A stretch of DNA of 38,609 nucleotides from Desulfovirgula sp. (GCA_020725585.1 DYES01000012.1:1-38609); one strand, 5' to 3'. Positions 15,343-23,897 are shown, counted from the first letter of the stretch. Numbers and translations are program-made. Notes: generated from the letters alone by a model not told the origin.

Positions 15343-16272
15343 TTGTCTTACGGGTTTTTTTACCGGCCGAAGGGAGTTTTTTTGCAAACCTTACATCCGT
15401 CGGCGGCGCTGGTTTACCTGGGCGTACTTTTTTTGCTCACCCTGTTCTTTACCCACCCTTTGTACCTGCTGGCCATTTTCCTTGCTCTCGGCCTGGTCGC
15501 CTGGGCCGCGGAAGCTTTAGACGCCTGGGAAACCTGTTTAAAAGTGGGCCTGGGGATGGTTGTTTTGATCATGCTGATCAACCCCCTGGCGGTGCGCGCC
15601 GGCACAAGCATCATCTGGTCCGGGCCTGAAGTCCCGGTACTGGGCAGGCTGACCATCTCGCTGGAAAGCATCTGCTACGGAGCGGCCATGGGCCTGCGCC
15701 TGCTCAACGTGATCAGCGTTTTTTGCCTGTACAACTGCCTTGTTCATCCCGACAGGGCGCTCGGTATATTTTCCCGCTTCGCACCTAAATCGGCGTTGAT
15801 CATTTCCCTGGCTACCCGGATGCTTCCCACCTTAGCCCGAGAGTTAAGTGAAATAAAAGAAGCGCAGCAGACAAGAGGCGTGGATTTTGGGAGCGGAAGC
15901 TGGCGCGAGAGACTAAAAAGATACTCCACAATTTTCAATGTCCTGCTGTTTACCTCCATGGAAGGATCTCTGCAAGTCGCCGAGGCCATGCATGCCCGCG
16001 CCCTGGGGAGCGGACCGCGCACTTGCTACCAGCGCGAACCCTTTCGCCCCCGCGACGCAATCTGCCTTTTTGCCGGCGGAGGTGCGCTGGCGGCCGCCCT
16101 TTGCGCTAAATATACGGGGGCAGGCGATTATCACTATTATCCTCAACTGGGGCAGTTATTCAGCGGCTTTACAGATTTAATTTTCCTTGCGGCCGTGCTG
16201 GCCGGGGTTCTCGCGCCGGTCGTTTTGAGCTGGGGGTGGCAGAAGTGTTCCTCTTTAAGGTCGAAAATTTAA
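15343..16272 (+). CDS. ecfT: ECF transporter transmembrane component EcfT
   Basis: This is the scaffold subunit of an energy-coupling factor vitamin importer. It is a 309-residue membrane protein with several hydrophobic segments in the N-terminal third and at the C-terminus. The cytoplasmic coupling region has two Ala-Arg-Gly-type motifs, here EAQQTRG (about 171-177) and AMHARALG (about 214-221), which dock on the two ATPase domains. Both are slight variants of the usual ARG. The TTG at 15343 is 12 bases after GAAGGGG. The 3' end overlaps the next gene by 37 bases, so translation is coupled. Confidence 0.88.
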   Translation: MSYGFFYRPKGVFLQTLHPSAALVYLGVLFLLTLFFTHPLYLLAIFLALGLVAWAAEALDAWETCLKVGLGMVVLIMLINPLAVRAGTSIIWSGPEVPVLGRLTISLESICYGAAMGLRLLNVISVFCLYNCLVHPDRALGIFSRFAPKSALIISLATRMLPTLARELSEIKEAQQTRGVDFGSGSWRERLKRYSTIFNVLLFTSMEGSLQVAEAMHARALGSGPRTCYQREPFRPRDAICLFAGGGALAAALCAKYTGAGDYHYYPQLGQLFSGFTDLIFLAAVLAGVLAPVVLSWGWQKCSSLRSKI

Positions 16273-17963
16273 CCTACTATTATCCTGAAAGCGAAAGGCC
16301 CGCGCTCAACAACATTAATTTGACCGTGAAAGAAGGCGAGTTTTTGCTGGTCATCGGCGGTTCGGGCTCGGGCAAGTCTTCGCTGGCCAGGGCCCTGGCC
16401 GGTTTAGTACCCGACTTTTACGGAGGCAAATTTGGAGGGAAAGTTTTCTTTAACAGCCACGACTTGCGAAAAATGGACCGCCGTAATTTAGGAAAAGAAA
16501 TCGGAATTGTCTTTCAGGACCCTGAAAAGCAGCTGGTCATGCTTTCGGTAGAGGCCGAAATAGCCTTTGGCCTGGAAAATCTCGGCCTGCCCCCAGAAGA
16601 CATGCTTCGCCGCGTTGCGGAGGTAATGGGCTTCCTTAATCTCACGCCCGTAAAGAGCGAATTTACCACCAACCTTTCCGGCGGCCAGAAGCAAAAGCTG
16701 GCTCTGGCCGCCATTCTTGCCATGCAGCCGCGGGTGCTGATTTTAGATGAGCCCACTTCCCAGCTGGACCCGATGTCCGCGGAAGAGCTGCTCAATCTCG
16801 TCAAGCGCCTGAACGAAGAAATGGGTTACACAATTATTCTCATCGAACAGCGCCTGGAAAGATGCTTTCACCTGGCCGACCGCATCCTGGTTATGGAAAA
16901 CGGACGGATCGTTAAAGAAGGCCCGGCTGAAGAAGTGGCCAGGTGGGAAGTGGAAAATTCTCTTCCTTTTGTGCCGCCGGTGGCCAGGTTTTTTGCTTCC
17001 TTGCAACAGCCGCGCCTCCCCCTTACCATCAAGGAAGGGCGGCAGGCGCTCGGGCGGTATTTCTCAGTGTCCGGTCCACAAGGGGGGCACCAGCCATCAA
17101 GGCAGACGCTGCCCAACTTGCTGCGTAAGCCCGTGAAAAAGAAGAAAGTGCTCCTTGAGCCGGAGCCGGCAAGCCAGTTAAAAGATGTCTGGTTCACCTA
17201 CCCGAACGGCCGGGAGGCCTTGCGCGGCATAAACCTTTCGGTGAAAAAGAGCGAATTTGTAGTTGTTTTGGGCGAAAATGCCGCCGGTAAGTCAACCCTG
17301 CTCAAACAGATGGCCGGGCTTTTGCAGCCAGGGCGCGGGAGCGTGGTGGTGGCGGGAAAAGACACCCGGAAAATTTCCTCCCGGGAGCTGGCGCGCGAGG
17401 TGGGCTATCTGGCGCAAAATCCAAACAATTACCTTTTCTGCGACACCGTAGAGCAAGAACTGCTTTTTACGCTTAACAACCTGGGGCTCTCGTGCGAAGA
17501 CAGGGCGGTGGAAATTCTTCTGGAAAGGCTGGACATTGCCCGTTACCGGAAAGTTAACCCCCGCGATCTGAGTAGCGGCGAGCGCCAGCGGGTGGCTCTG
17601 GCGGCGGTGCTGGTTGCCAGGCCGAAAATCTTGCTTCTGGACGAACCCACCCGGGGCCTCGATTATCGCTTAAAAAACGAACTCGGGCTTCTTTTGCGGG
17701 AATTAGCCCAGGAGGGGCTGAGCGTAGTGCTGGTTACTCATGATGTGGAATTTTGCGCCGAACACGCCGCCAGGGTAATTATCATGTTCGACGGAAGGAT
17801 AATTGCGGATGGTCCGCCAGAAGAAATCCTGAACGGCTCCCTTTTTTATTCGCCGCAAATGAACAGATTGTTTAAGGGGTATGCACAAGGCGTGTTGACT
17901 GTCCAGGACGGCATCCGGGCGCTTGCCTTAAATGGGGATTTTCCGTATGTGGTGCAGGCATAA
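16236..17963 (+). CDS. ecfA: ECF transporter ATPase, fused A-A' (two ABC domains)
   Basis: This 575-residue protein carries both ATPase domains of an ECF module. Domain 1 has Walker A GGSGSGKSS (about 41-49), signature LSGGQKQ (about 147) and Walker B VLILDEPTSQ (about 168). Domain 2 has Walker A GENAAGKST (about 345), signature LSSGERQ (about 445) and Walker B ILLLDEPTRG (about 466). A linker with proline and basic residues joins them. All catalytic glutamates are present, so both sites should work. The GTG at 16236 lies inside ecfT; a GTG three codons later is an alternative. Most ECF systems use separate A and A' genes, so the fusion is a notable variant. Confidence 0.92.
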   Translation: MAEVFLFKVENLTYYYPESERPALNNINLTVKEGEFLLVIGGSGSGKSSLARALAGLVPDFYGGKFGGKVFFNSHDLRKMDRRNLGKEIGIVFQDPEKQLVMLSVEAEIAFGLENLGLPPEDMLRRVAEVMGFLNLTPVKSEFTTNLSGGQKQKLALAAILAMQPRVLILDEPTSQLDPMSAEELLNLVKRLNEEMGYTIILIEQRLERCFHLADRILVMENGRIVKEGPAEEVARWEVENSLPFVPPVARFFASLQQPRLPLTIKEGRQALGRYFSVSGPQGGHQPSRQTLPNLLRKPVKKKKVLLEPEPASQLKDVWFTYPNGREALRGINLSVKKSEFVVVLGENAAGKSTLLKQMAGLLQPGRGSVVVAGKDTRKISSRELAREVGYLAQNPNNYLFCDTVEQELLFTLNNLGLSCEDRAVEILLERLDIARYRKVNPRDLSSGERQRVALAAVLVARPKILLLDEPTRGLDYRLKNELGLLLRELAQEGLSVVLVTHDVEFCAEHAARVIIMFDGRIIADGPPEEILNGSLFYSPQMNRLFKGYAQGVLTVQDGIRALALNGDFPYVVQA

Positions 17964-18672
17964 GTTATTTTTAAAATTGATGCGTTTTTTTCTTTTCTTT
18001 TGCGCAGGCGCAATATTTATCTACGTTTTTGTTTGCAAAGAGGCCGCCGCGGAACAGAACTGGGGTCTCTTTTCAATCTTCCTGATCTTGCTGGTAATAC
18101 TATTATTTTACTGGGTTTTTGAACGAAGCGCGGCAACTTCCCGGGAAATCGCCGTTATCGCCGTCTTAAGCAGCATCGCGGGAATTGCGCGCCTGCCCTT
18201 TGCTGCTTTGCCAAACGTGCAGCCGACCACTTTTTTGATCATTATTTCCGGTTTTGTATTTGGCCCGCGCGTTGGTTTTATGGTGGGCACTACTGCCCTG
18301 GTAGTATCTAATTTTTTTCTTGGTCACGGACCGTGGACTCCCTGGCAGATGCTCGCCTGGGGACTGGCCGGAAGCTCCGCGGGATTAATGGGTATTTTGC
18401 ATCCCCGCCTGGGGCACAAGGGAATGACCATTTTTAATTTTCTTTGGGGTTATCTTTTTGGGTGGATCATGAATTTATGGTTTTGGCTTTCTTTTGTTTA
18501 CCCCTTGAACCCGAAGACATTTTTGCTGGCCTGCCTGGCCAGCTTCTGGCTGGATACTCTGCACGCCCTTGGGAATGCAGTTTTTTACATTTTATTGGGG
18601 CGGGATATAGTAAAGGTTCTTACCCGCTTTCGTCAAAAAATGGAAATCAGCTTTTTACTCCCTGCAAAGTAA
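17932..18672 (+). CDS. ECF transporter S component, probable cobalamin/corrinoid binder
   Basis: This is a 246-residue membrane protein with about six hydrophobic segments. It carries the S-component pattern in which a small soluble-looking loop follows the third segment: PNVQPTTFLIIISGFVFGPRVGF, then NFFLGHGPWTPWQMLAWGLAG. The S component binds the substrate. The riboswitch and partner genes point to cobalamin, which fits the CbrT-type group predicted for B12-regulated ECF systems; this identity is inference. The start is uncertain: the ATG at 17932 overlaps ecfA by 32 bases, the ATG at 17947 is equally open, and neither has a clear ribosome site, which suggests translational coupling. It is the last gene of the operon; no clear terminator was seen after it. 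Confidence 0.8.
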   Translation: MGIFRMWCRHKLFLKLMRFFLFFCAGAIFIYVFVCKEAAAEQNWGLFSIFLILLVILLFYWVFERSAATSREIAVIAVLSSIAGIARLPFAALPNVQPTTFLIIISGFVFGPRVGFMVGTTALVVSNFFLGHGPWTPWQMLAWGLAGSSAGLMGILHPRLGHKGMTIFNFLWGYLFGWIMNLWFWLSFVYPLNPKTFLLACLASFWLDTLHALGNAVFYILLGRDIVKVLTRFRQKMEISFLLPAK

Positions 18673-18751
18673 TAAGCCGGATACCTCTTCACTTTTATAA
18701 GACGATACCTTATTTATTTATAATGAGACTTTGGTCCCAGTTAAAATAGTG

Positions 18752-18860
18752 CTGAGGTACCTTATGTAAAAATCAATTATTCTGTAAAATTACACGACAA
18801 AAAGAAAAGAAGAAAAGAGAAAAAATAAAAAGGCGGAAATAAAAACCGTCCTGAGGTACC
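18752..18860 (+). repeat. Direct repeat CTGAGGTACC, two copies 99 bases apart
   Basis: CTGAGGTACC occurs at 18752-18761 and 18851-18860. The second copy provides the ribosome site of the small gene at 18865. The first copy is followed by ATG-TAA, a start codon directly followed by a stop. The stretch between them is A-rich with no other feature. Confidence 0.4.
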
Positions 18861-18864
18861 GGCG

Positions 18865-19044
18865 ATGACGCGTGAATTAAAAGAAGACGTAATCCGCACC
18901 AACCAGAAAATTGACTTCCTCAAAAAACAAATTGCCGAGGTTTCCGACCCCCGGGAAAAACACCAGTTGCAGGGTAAATTAAAGGAGCTGCGGTATTTAC
19001 AACTCTGGCATTTAAAAAGAATGGGGCGCCAGGAGGTAAGTTAA
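18865..19044 (+). CDS. Small charged helical protein, unknown (59 aa)
   Basis: The function is not recognised. The ATG has GAGGT seven bases upstream. The product is highly charged with heptad-like leucines (RTNQKIDFLKKQIAEVSDPREKHQLQGKLKELR, here read in pieces), so a short antiparallel coiled coil broken at SDPR is likely. There is no membrane segment and no cysteine. It ends shortly before a strong hairpin terminator. It might be a small regulatory or structural protein; nothing in the neighbourhood fixes its role. Confidence 0.55.
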   Translation: MTRELKEDVIRTNQKIDFLKKQIAEVSDPREKHQLQGKLKELRYLQLWHLKRMGRQEVS

Positions 19045-19065
19045 AGGCTGTACGCATACTACAGG

Positions 19066-19104
19066 CAAAGGCTCCGGGTTAAAACTCCGGAGCCTTTGCT
19101 TTTC
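19066..19104 (+). terminator. Terminator after the small helical protein gene
   Basis: A perfect 12-bp stem (CAAAGGCTCCGG at 19066-19077 with CCGGAGCCTTTG at 19087-19098) is followed by CTTTT on the plus strand. It may also stop the tRNA transcript from the other strand, though no T-run lies on that side. Confidence 0.7.
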
Positions 19105-19105
19105 C

Positions 19106-19181
<76 letters not shown>

Positions 19182-19198
19182 TTATGGCTTACAATTTA

Positions 19199-19227
19199 AT
19201 TATAAAATAGCGACTCATCCCTGTCAA
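19199..19227 (-). promoter_or_regulatory. Consensus sigma-A promoter of tRNA-Trp
   Basis: Read on the minus strand, TTGACA (19227-19222) and TATAAT (19204-19199) are both perfect and exactly 17 bases apart. The -10 element is 18 bases upstream of the tRNA 5' end. Confidence 0.9.
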
Positions 19228-19315
19228 GAAAATCTGGCAGAAAATCCTGCAGAATGGAGGATTTTTATACGTTTATATGGAATTCATAAAGTGTCAATTA
19301 TATGATATCACAAAT

Positions 19316-19332
19316 GTCAACATAAAGTTGAC
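19316..19332. repeat. Inverted repeat GTCAA-N7-TTGAC upstream of the GalT-like gene
   Basis: Five-base arms GTCAA (19316-19320) and TTGAC (19328-19332) flank CATAAAG. A related TGTCAA occurs about 25 bases further upstream. This could be an operator for the gene at 19368, but the arms are short. Confidence 0.3.
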
Positions 19333-19367
19333 CAGAAAAACTTTAGAAAAGAAAGGGTTGATCCTGT

Positions 19368-20402
19368 ATGGCGATTGAGTTTCAAATTACTCGCTACGAG
19401 ACAACCTTTCACAATCCCTTAAAAAACTTTGAGTTGACGAAAATTCCCTGCGAAATAAGGTACGATCCTTTAACCGGGCAGGCGGTCCGCCTTATCTCCA
19501 TAAGGAAGCCAAATTTGATTGCGCATGATTGGACGCCCTTTGTCGAGGAGTCCCGCCGCCGGTTTTGCCCCTTCTGCCCGGAAACGATAGAACAGGCTAC
19601 GCCTAGATTCCCGGACGACCTGATCCCCGGCGGCCGTTTCCGCCTGGGGGAAGTTGCCGTAGTTCCAAATTTAAATCCCTACGACAAGTACTCTGTGGTC
19701 GTTGTGGTTTCTCCCCGGCATTATTTGTCGATGCCGGAATTAACGCCGGAGGTGATCAGTAACAGCTTTGAAGCCGGCCTCGAGTTTTTAAAAATAGTTT
19801 CTTTAAAAGATCCGGGAGGGGCAAAATACTGTTCTATAAACTGGAATTATATGCCTTACGCGGGCGGTTCACTAATCCATCCCCACTTGCAGGTGCACGC
19901 CGGCCCGCAGCCCACCAGCCTGGTGGCCTTGATGCTGGACAAAGCCGCTCAATATTACGAGCAAAACAAGAGTGTTTACTGGACCGATCTGGTGGCTTCC
20001 GAAATGGAGAAAAATGAACGCTTCCTGGGACGTACCGGCAGTATTTACTGGTTGGCCGCGTTTGCACCGCGGGCGTTGTTTGACGTAATCGCCGTACTCC
20101 CCGACAGGGTAACAATCAACGACATAACCAGAGAAGATCTTGGCAACCTGGCTGATGGCCTCCACAGAGTGATTGATTTTTATAAAAACGCCAATGTCGC
20201 CAGTTTTAATGCCGGTTTTTATTTTGCACAAAAGGAAAATATCGGTTTTTGCGTCTCTGCCCGTATCGTCGCCCGTTTTACCATCTTCCCCCTGGTGGGC
20301 AGCGACTACAGCCACTTGCAGGTTTTACACGACGAGGCCTGGGCCATGTATTTACCTGAACAGCTTGCCCAGGATTTAAAACCATATTTTCAAACCAAAT
20401 AG
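19368..20402 (+). CDS. GalT-like nucleotidyltransferase (HIT superfamily)
   Basis: This 344-residue protein resembles galactose-1-phosphate uridylyltransferase. A zinc-type CPFC (Cys67, Cys70) lies early, and the active-site segment is HPHLQVHAG (171-179), in which the second His is the expected nucleotidylated residue. A mid-protein NLNPYDKYSVVVV strand also fits GalT. GalT-type enzymes transfer UMP or AMP between sugar or nucleotide phosphates. With no gal genes nearby, the substrate is open; it could be an ADP-glucose or diadenosine phosphorylase-type enzyme. The ATG at 19368 has only a weak purine-rich site (AAAGGG) upstream. It appears monocistronic. Confidence 0.8.
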   Translation: MAIEFQITRYETTFHNPLKNFELTKIPCEIRYDPLTGQAVRLISIRKPNLIAHDWTPFVEESRRRFCPFCPETIEQATPRFPDDLIPGGRFRLGEVAVVPNLNPYDKYSVVVVVSPRHYLSMPELTPEVISNSFEAGLEFLKIVSLKDPGGAKYCSINWNYMPYAGGSLIHPHLQVHAGPQPTSLVALMLDKAAQYYEQNKSVYWTDLVASEMEKNERFLGRTGSIYWLAAFAPRALFDVIAVLPDRVTINDITREDLGNLADGLHRVIDFYKNANVASFNAGFYFAQKENIGFCVSARIVARFTIFPLVGSDYSHLQVLHDEAWAMYLPEQLAQDLKPYFQTK

Positions 20403-20563
20403 TTCCCGGAAGGGTTGTTAATAAGAAAGAATAAAAAAGGAAATAAATCGAGTAATAAATTAAATAGCTCAGGTTAACTTCGTAAGGTAAAGATATTAAA
20501 ACCCAGGAAAAATCACTAAAAATCTCTGTTAAGTTTGCAATATCAATAGCGGGAGGTGTTTTT

Positions 20564-20740
20564 TTGAAAACAAGATGCATGTTGTGCGGACGGGTTATAG
20601 AAATTGAAGACCTTACCCCTGACCCGTACGAAGAGGAAGAAGATATGCCTAAAAAGCGCTCTTTGCAGGTATGTCAAATGTGCCAGGCAAAATTAAAACG
20701 CGAGGCCGACGAATCTCAAAAAATTCCTAAACCTATGTAA
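20564..20740 (+). CDS. Small zinc-ribbon protein, YlaI/DUF2197-like (58 aa)
   Basis: Two CxxC knuckles (CMLC at 5-8 and CQMC at 37-40) frame an acidic middle (PYEEEED), which suggests a single structural zinc site. This layout matches the YlaI-like family of unknown function in Firmicutes. The TTG at 20564 has GGAGGTG five bases upstream, which fixes the start. It is too short for most gene finders' default cut-off but well supported by its ribosome site. It may bind RNA or protein; the role is unknown. Confidence 0.7.
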   Translation: MKTRCMLCGRVIEIEDLTPDPYEEEEDMPKKRSLQVCQMCQAKLKREADESQKIPKPM

Positions 20741-20830
20741 TATTTGGCATTTCTATGTAATTATTTAGCACCGAATACTTAACACAAAAATTATTTAAAA
20801 CGAGCTACTAAAACCAAGGAGGTTTTTAAG

Positions 20831-23593
20831 CTGCAGAAAGGATTACGCTTTCTAACTCTAACAATCATCTTTATTGGTGTTATAATCTTAAGTTTAGCAG
20901 GCTGGGCGGCGCACCTGTATACTGACTGGTTGTGGTTCAAAGCTTTAAATTATCAGCAGGTTTTTATCACGGTCATCTTCTCCGAAATTGGCCTTCGCCT
21001 AGCCGTTGGAGTAGTTGCCTTTGCTTTCTTGTTTATAAATCTATTAATTACACGTAAAGCCCTGGTAAACGCAGCCAGGATCTCCCAACAGCTGGAAGAA
21101 GAAGGAGTAATTACCCTCTATCCCTCGCCAAAAAGCCAGTTTATCAATTACCGGACGCTGACCATCGCCTCCGCCCTGGTGAGCGCCTTGATGGCCTTTT
21201 TTCTCAGCCTGGCCGTGAGCGGCGACTGGGTGATTCTGCAAAAATTTTTAAACGCTACTCCGTTTGGAACGAGCGATCCTATTTTTCAAAAAGATATTGG
21301 TTTTTATTTCTTTACTCTGCCTTTTTACCAATATATTTATAAGTTGTGCAACTGGTTCGTCCTCCTTGCCGCCTTTTGGGTGGCTTTAGCCTATTTTTTG
21401 GCCGGTATGGTTACCGGAGATACCAGTAAATTATTCCAATCCATGGACGCCCGCTACCACCTTTCTGCGCTGGCGGCCCTCTTTTTCCTGATCCGGGCCT
21501 GGGGCTACCGTTTAGAGCAATATATGCTGCTCTATTCCGAACAGGGAGTGGTGTACGGGCCGGGATACACCGACATACATGCCAACTTGCTGGCCTATAA
21601 AATAATGTTTATCCTGGCCTTAGTAGTCAGCGCCGCAATCTTCGTGAACGCTTTTCTGAAGCGTTTTCGGCTGGTTCTCTACACAATCGGGTTTTTGGTA
21701 GCTGCTTCTCTGGTTTTAAATGGCGTTTATCCGGCCTTAATGCAAAAGCTGGTGGTGCTGCCCAACGAAATGGAACGGGAAAGGCCGTACATTGAAAACA
21801 ACATTCAAATGACGCGCCTCGCTTATAATCTGGAAAAGATTGAAAAAAAAGATTTTCCAGCCGGAAGGACGCTGACCGCTCAAGACATTCAGGAAAACCA
21901 GGACACCATTAAAAATATCCGTCTCTGGGACTACCGTCCTCTCCAGCAAACTTACAGCCAGCTCCAGGAAATGCGCACCTATTACGAGTTTAAAGATATT
22001 GACGTGGACCGCTACGTTATTAACGGGCGCTACCGGCAGGTGATGCTGGCCGCGCGCGAATTAAATGTCGATTCTTTGCCGGAGCAGTCCAAGACCTGGG
22101 TTAACCAGCACTTGCAGTACACGCACGGTTACGGAATAGCCATGAGCCCGGTAAATGAAGTAACCGGCGAAGGCCTGCCTCAATTTTTCATTAAAGATAT
22201 TCCGCCCGTAAGCCAGACTAACCTGGAGGTAGAAAGACCGGAAATATACTTTGGTGAATTGACCAATAAGTACGTAATTGTTAACACGCGAAGCCAGGAG
22301 TTCGACTATCCCGTCGGCGACGAAAACGCCCTGTGCACTTACGAGGGCAAAAACGGTGTGCCGGTCGGTTCCCTCTTCCGCCGCCTGCTTTTTGCCATCA
22401 ATTTCCGGGATTATAAAATGCTTCTTTCGGGAGATATCACTAACGAGAGCCAGGTTCTTTATTATCGAAACATCAAAGAGCGCGTGCTGAAAATTGCTCC
22501 TTTTCTGTTGTACGATCGGGATCCCTACATTGTCTTAAGCGGCGGCAAGCTTTACTGGCTGTGGGACGCATATACGGTCAGCGATATGTTTCCTTACGCG
22601 GAACCTTTTAAAGGCCGTTTAAACTACATTCGAAACGCCGTAAAGGTGGTCATCGATGCGTATACGGGGGAAGTCACCTTTTACGCGGCCGAACCGCAGG
22701 AGCCGGTGCTAAAAACCTTCCAAAAGATATTCCCTGGCATGTTTGTGCCCATTTCGGAAATGCCTCCGGATTTAAGGAGCCATATCCGTTACCCGGAAGA
22801 TTTGTTCATGATCCAGGCCAAGAAATATACCGTTTACCATATGGAAAATTACCGCGTGTTTTACAACAAAGAAGACAAATGGAATCTCCCGACGGAACTG
22901 TTCGGCACCAAAGAAGAGCCTATGGAATCGTATTACACAATTGTTCGGCTGCCGGGAGAAGAAAAGCCGGAGTTTATCCAAATCATGCCCTTCACGCCGC
23001 AAAATAAAAAGAACATGATTGCCTGGCTGGCCGGGCGCTCCGATGGCGATAATTACGGCAAGCTGCTGGTTTTTGAATTTCCGAAGCAAGAGCTGGTTTA
23101 CGGTCCGATGCAAATCGAGGCGCGGATCAATCAGGATACCCTAATTTCCCAGCAGATATCCCTTTGGGATCAGCGAGGTTCACAGGTAATCCGGGGCAAC
23201 CTCCTGGTGATTCCCATCAAAGATGCGTTGATTTACGTGGAGCCGCTATACCTGCAGGCGGAACAAAGCAAAATGCCCGAGCTGCGCCGCGTTATCGTGG
23301 CCCACGGGGACCAGGTGGTTATGGAACCTACTTTAGACCTGGCCTTGCAAAGAATATTCGGCAAGCAAGAAGTGGCCAGGCCGGCGCAGTCGGCAAGTCC
23401 TGGGCCGGAAGGGGAGCTGAAAACCCTCCCCAAAACCATCTCCGAACTGATCCAGGAAGCCAACAGACTGTACGATGAAGCCCAAAACAGACTCAAAGAA
23501 GGGGACTGGGCGGGCTACGGCAGCACGCTGCAAAAATTGAAGGCCGCGCTTGAACAGCTGGCCGCCCAGGCGAAGTTAAAGCAAGCGGAGTAA
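20831..23593 (+). CDS. UPF0182 (COG1615) large membrane protein, probable CTG start
   Basis: This is a 920-residue protein of the UPF0182 family, function unknown. About 300 N-terminal residues hold seven or so membrane segments; the first one is encoded between 20831 and 20930. A long extracytoplasmic region follows with family motifs such as YGPGYTDIHANLLAYK, RPYIENNIQMTRLAY, WDYRPLQQTYSQLQEMRTYYEF and KDALIYVEPLYLQ. The C-terminus is a short charged helical tail. The first standard start codon, a TTG at 20930, would delete the conserved first helix and its TDWLWF motif. A CTG at 20831 has AAGGAGG seven bases upstream and restores the normal family N-terminus, so I take CTG as the start. 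Confidence 0.85.
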   Translation: MQKGLRFLTLTIIFIGVIILSLAGWAAHLYTDWLWFKALNYQQVFITVIFSEIGLRLAVGVVAFAFLFINLLITRKALVNAARISQQLEEEGVITLYPSPKSQFINYRTLTIASALVSALMAFFLSLAVSGDWVILQKFLNATPFGTSDPIFQKDIGFYFFTLPFYQYIYKLCNWFVLLAAFWVALAYFLAGMVTGDTSKLFQSMDARYHLSALAALFFLIRAWGYRLEQYMLLYSEQGVVYGPGYTDIHANLLAYKIMFILALVVSAAIFVNAFLKRFRLVLYTIGFLVAASLVLNGVYPALMQKLVVLPNEMERERPYIENNIQMTRLAYNLEKIEKKDFPAGRTLTAQDIQENQDTIKNIRLWDYRPLQQTYSQLQEMRTYYEFKDIDVDRYVINGRYRQVMLAARELNVDSLPEQSKTWVNQHLQYTHGYGIAMSPVNEVTGEGLPQFFIKDIPPVSQTNLEVERPEIYFGELTNKYVIVNTRSQEFDYPVGDENALCTYEGKNGVPVGSLFRRLLFAINFRDYKMLLSGDITNESQVLYYRNIKERVLKIAPFLLYDRDPYIVLSGGKLYWLWDAYTVSDMFPYAEPFKGRLNYIRNAVKVVIDAYTGEVTFYAAEPQEPVLKTFQKIFPGMFVPISEMPPDLRSHIRYPEDLFMIQAKKYTVYHMENYRVFYNKEDKWNLPTELFGTKEEPMESYYTIVRLPGEEKPEFIQIMPFTPQNKKNMIAWLAGRSDGDNYGKLLVFEFPKQELVYGPMQIEARINQDTLISQQISLWDQRGSQVIRGNLLVIPIKDALIYVEPLYLQAEQSKMPELRRVIVAHGDQVVMEPTLDLALQRIFGKQEVARPAQSASPGPEGELKTLPKTISELIQEANRLYDEAQNRLKEGDWAGYGSTLQKLKAALEQLAAQAKLKQAE

Positions 23594-23655
23594 AGAAACC
23601 TGCTTTAAATTATTTAAAAAAGCCAATTACCCGCGCTGCCTCTATAAGTAATCTC

Positions 23656-23684
23656 TTTAGACAATCTTTTATATATGATATAAT
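23656..23684 (+). promoter_or_regulatory. Promoter of the small membrane protein / pfkA unit
   Basis: A perfect TATAAT (23679-23684) lies 17 bases after a weak -35 (TTTAGA, 23656-23661). It is about 30 bases before the start codon at 23714. Confidence 0.55.
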
Positions 23685-23713
23685 TTTAAAAAATCCAAAG
23701 GGGAGAGGTTGGT

Positions 23714-23866
23714 ATGTTTTTTGAAAGCTGGTGGCAGGGAATTGTTTTTGGCTTCTTTACCACGGTGGCCATGTTAATTATCGCTTACGCCTTTACCGCA
23801 CTGTGGAAAAAATATGAGGATAAACCAGAAAAGAAGCAGATCTGTCACGACGATGCCCATCATTAG
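23714..23866 (+). CDS. Small single-span membrane protein (50 aa)
   Basis: One hydrophobic segment (about 9-31) is followed by a charged tail that ends in CHDDAHH, a possible metal-binding end with one Cys, three His and two Asp. The ATG has GGGAGAGG five bases upstream and a promoter about 30 bases further. It precedes pfkA by 31 bases and is probably co-transcribed with it. No family is recognised. Confidence 0.6.
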   Translation: MFFESWWQGIVFGFFTTVAMLIIAYAFTALWKKYEDKPEKKQICHDDAHH

Positions 23867-23897
23867 AAGCAAGAAGAATTGATGGGGGAGGGCTGCG

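Noticed and set aside
18673-18864. A promoter with TATAAT at 18719-18724 for the small helical gene
   Set aside because: No acceptable -35 box at 16-18 bases was found, so I did not list it as a feature.
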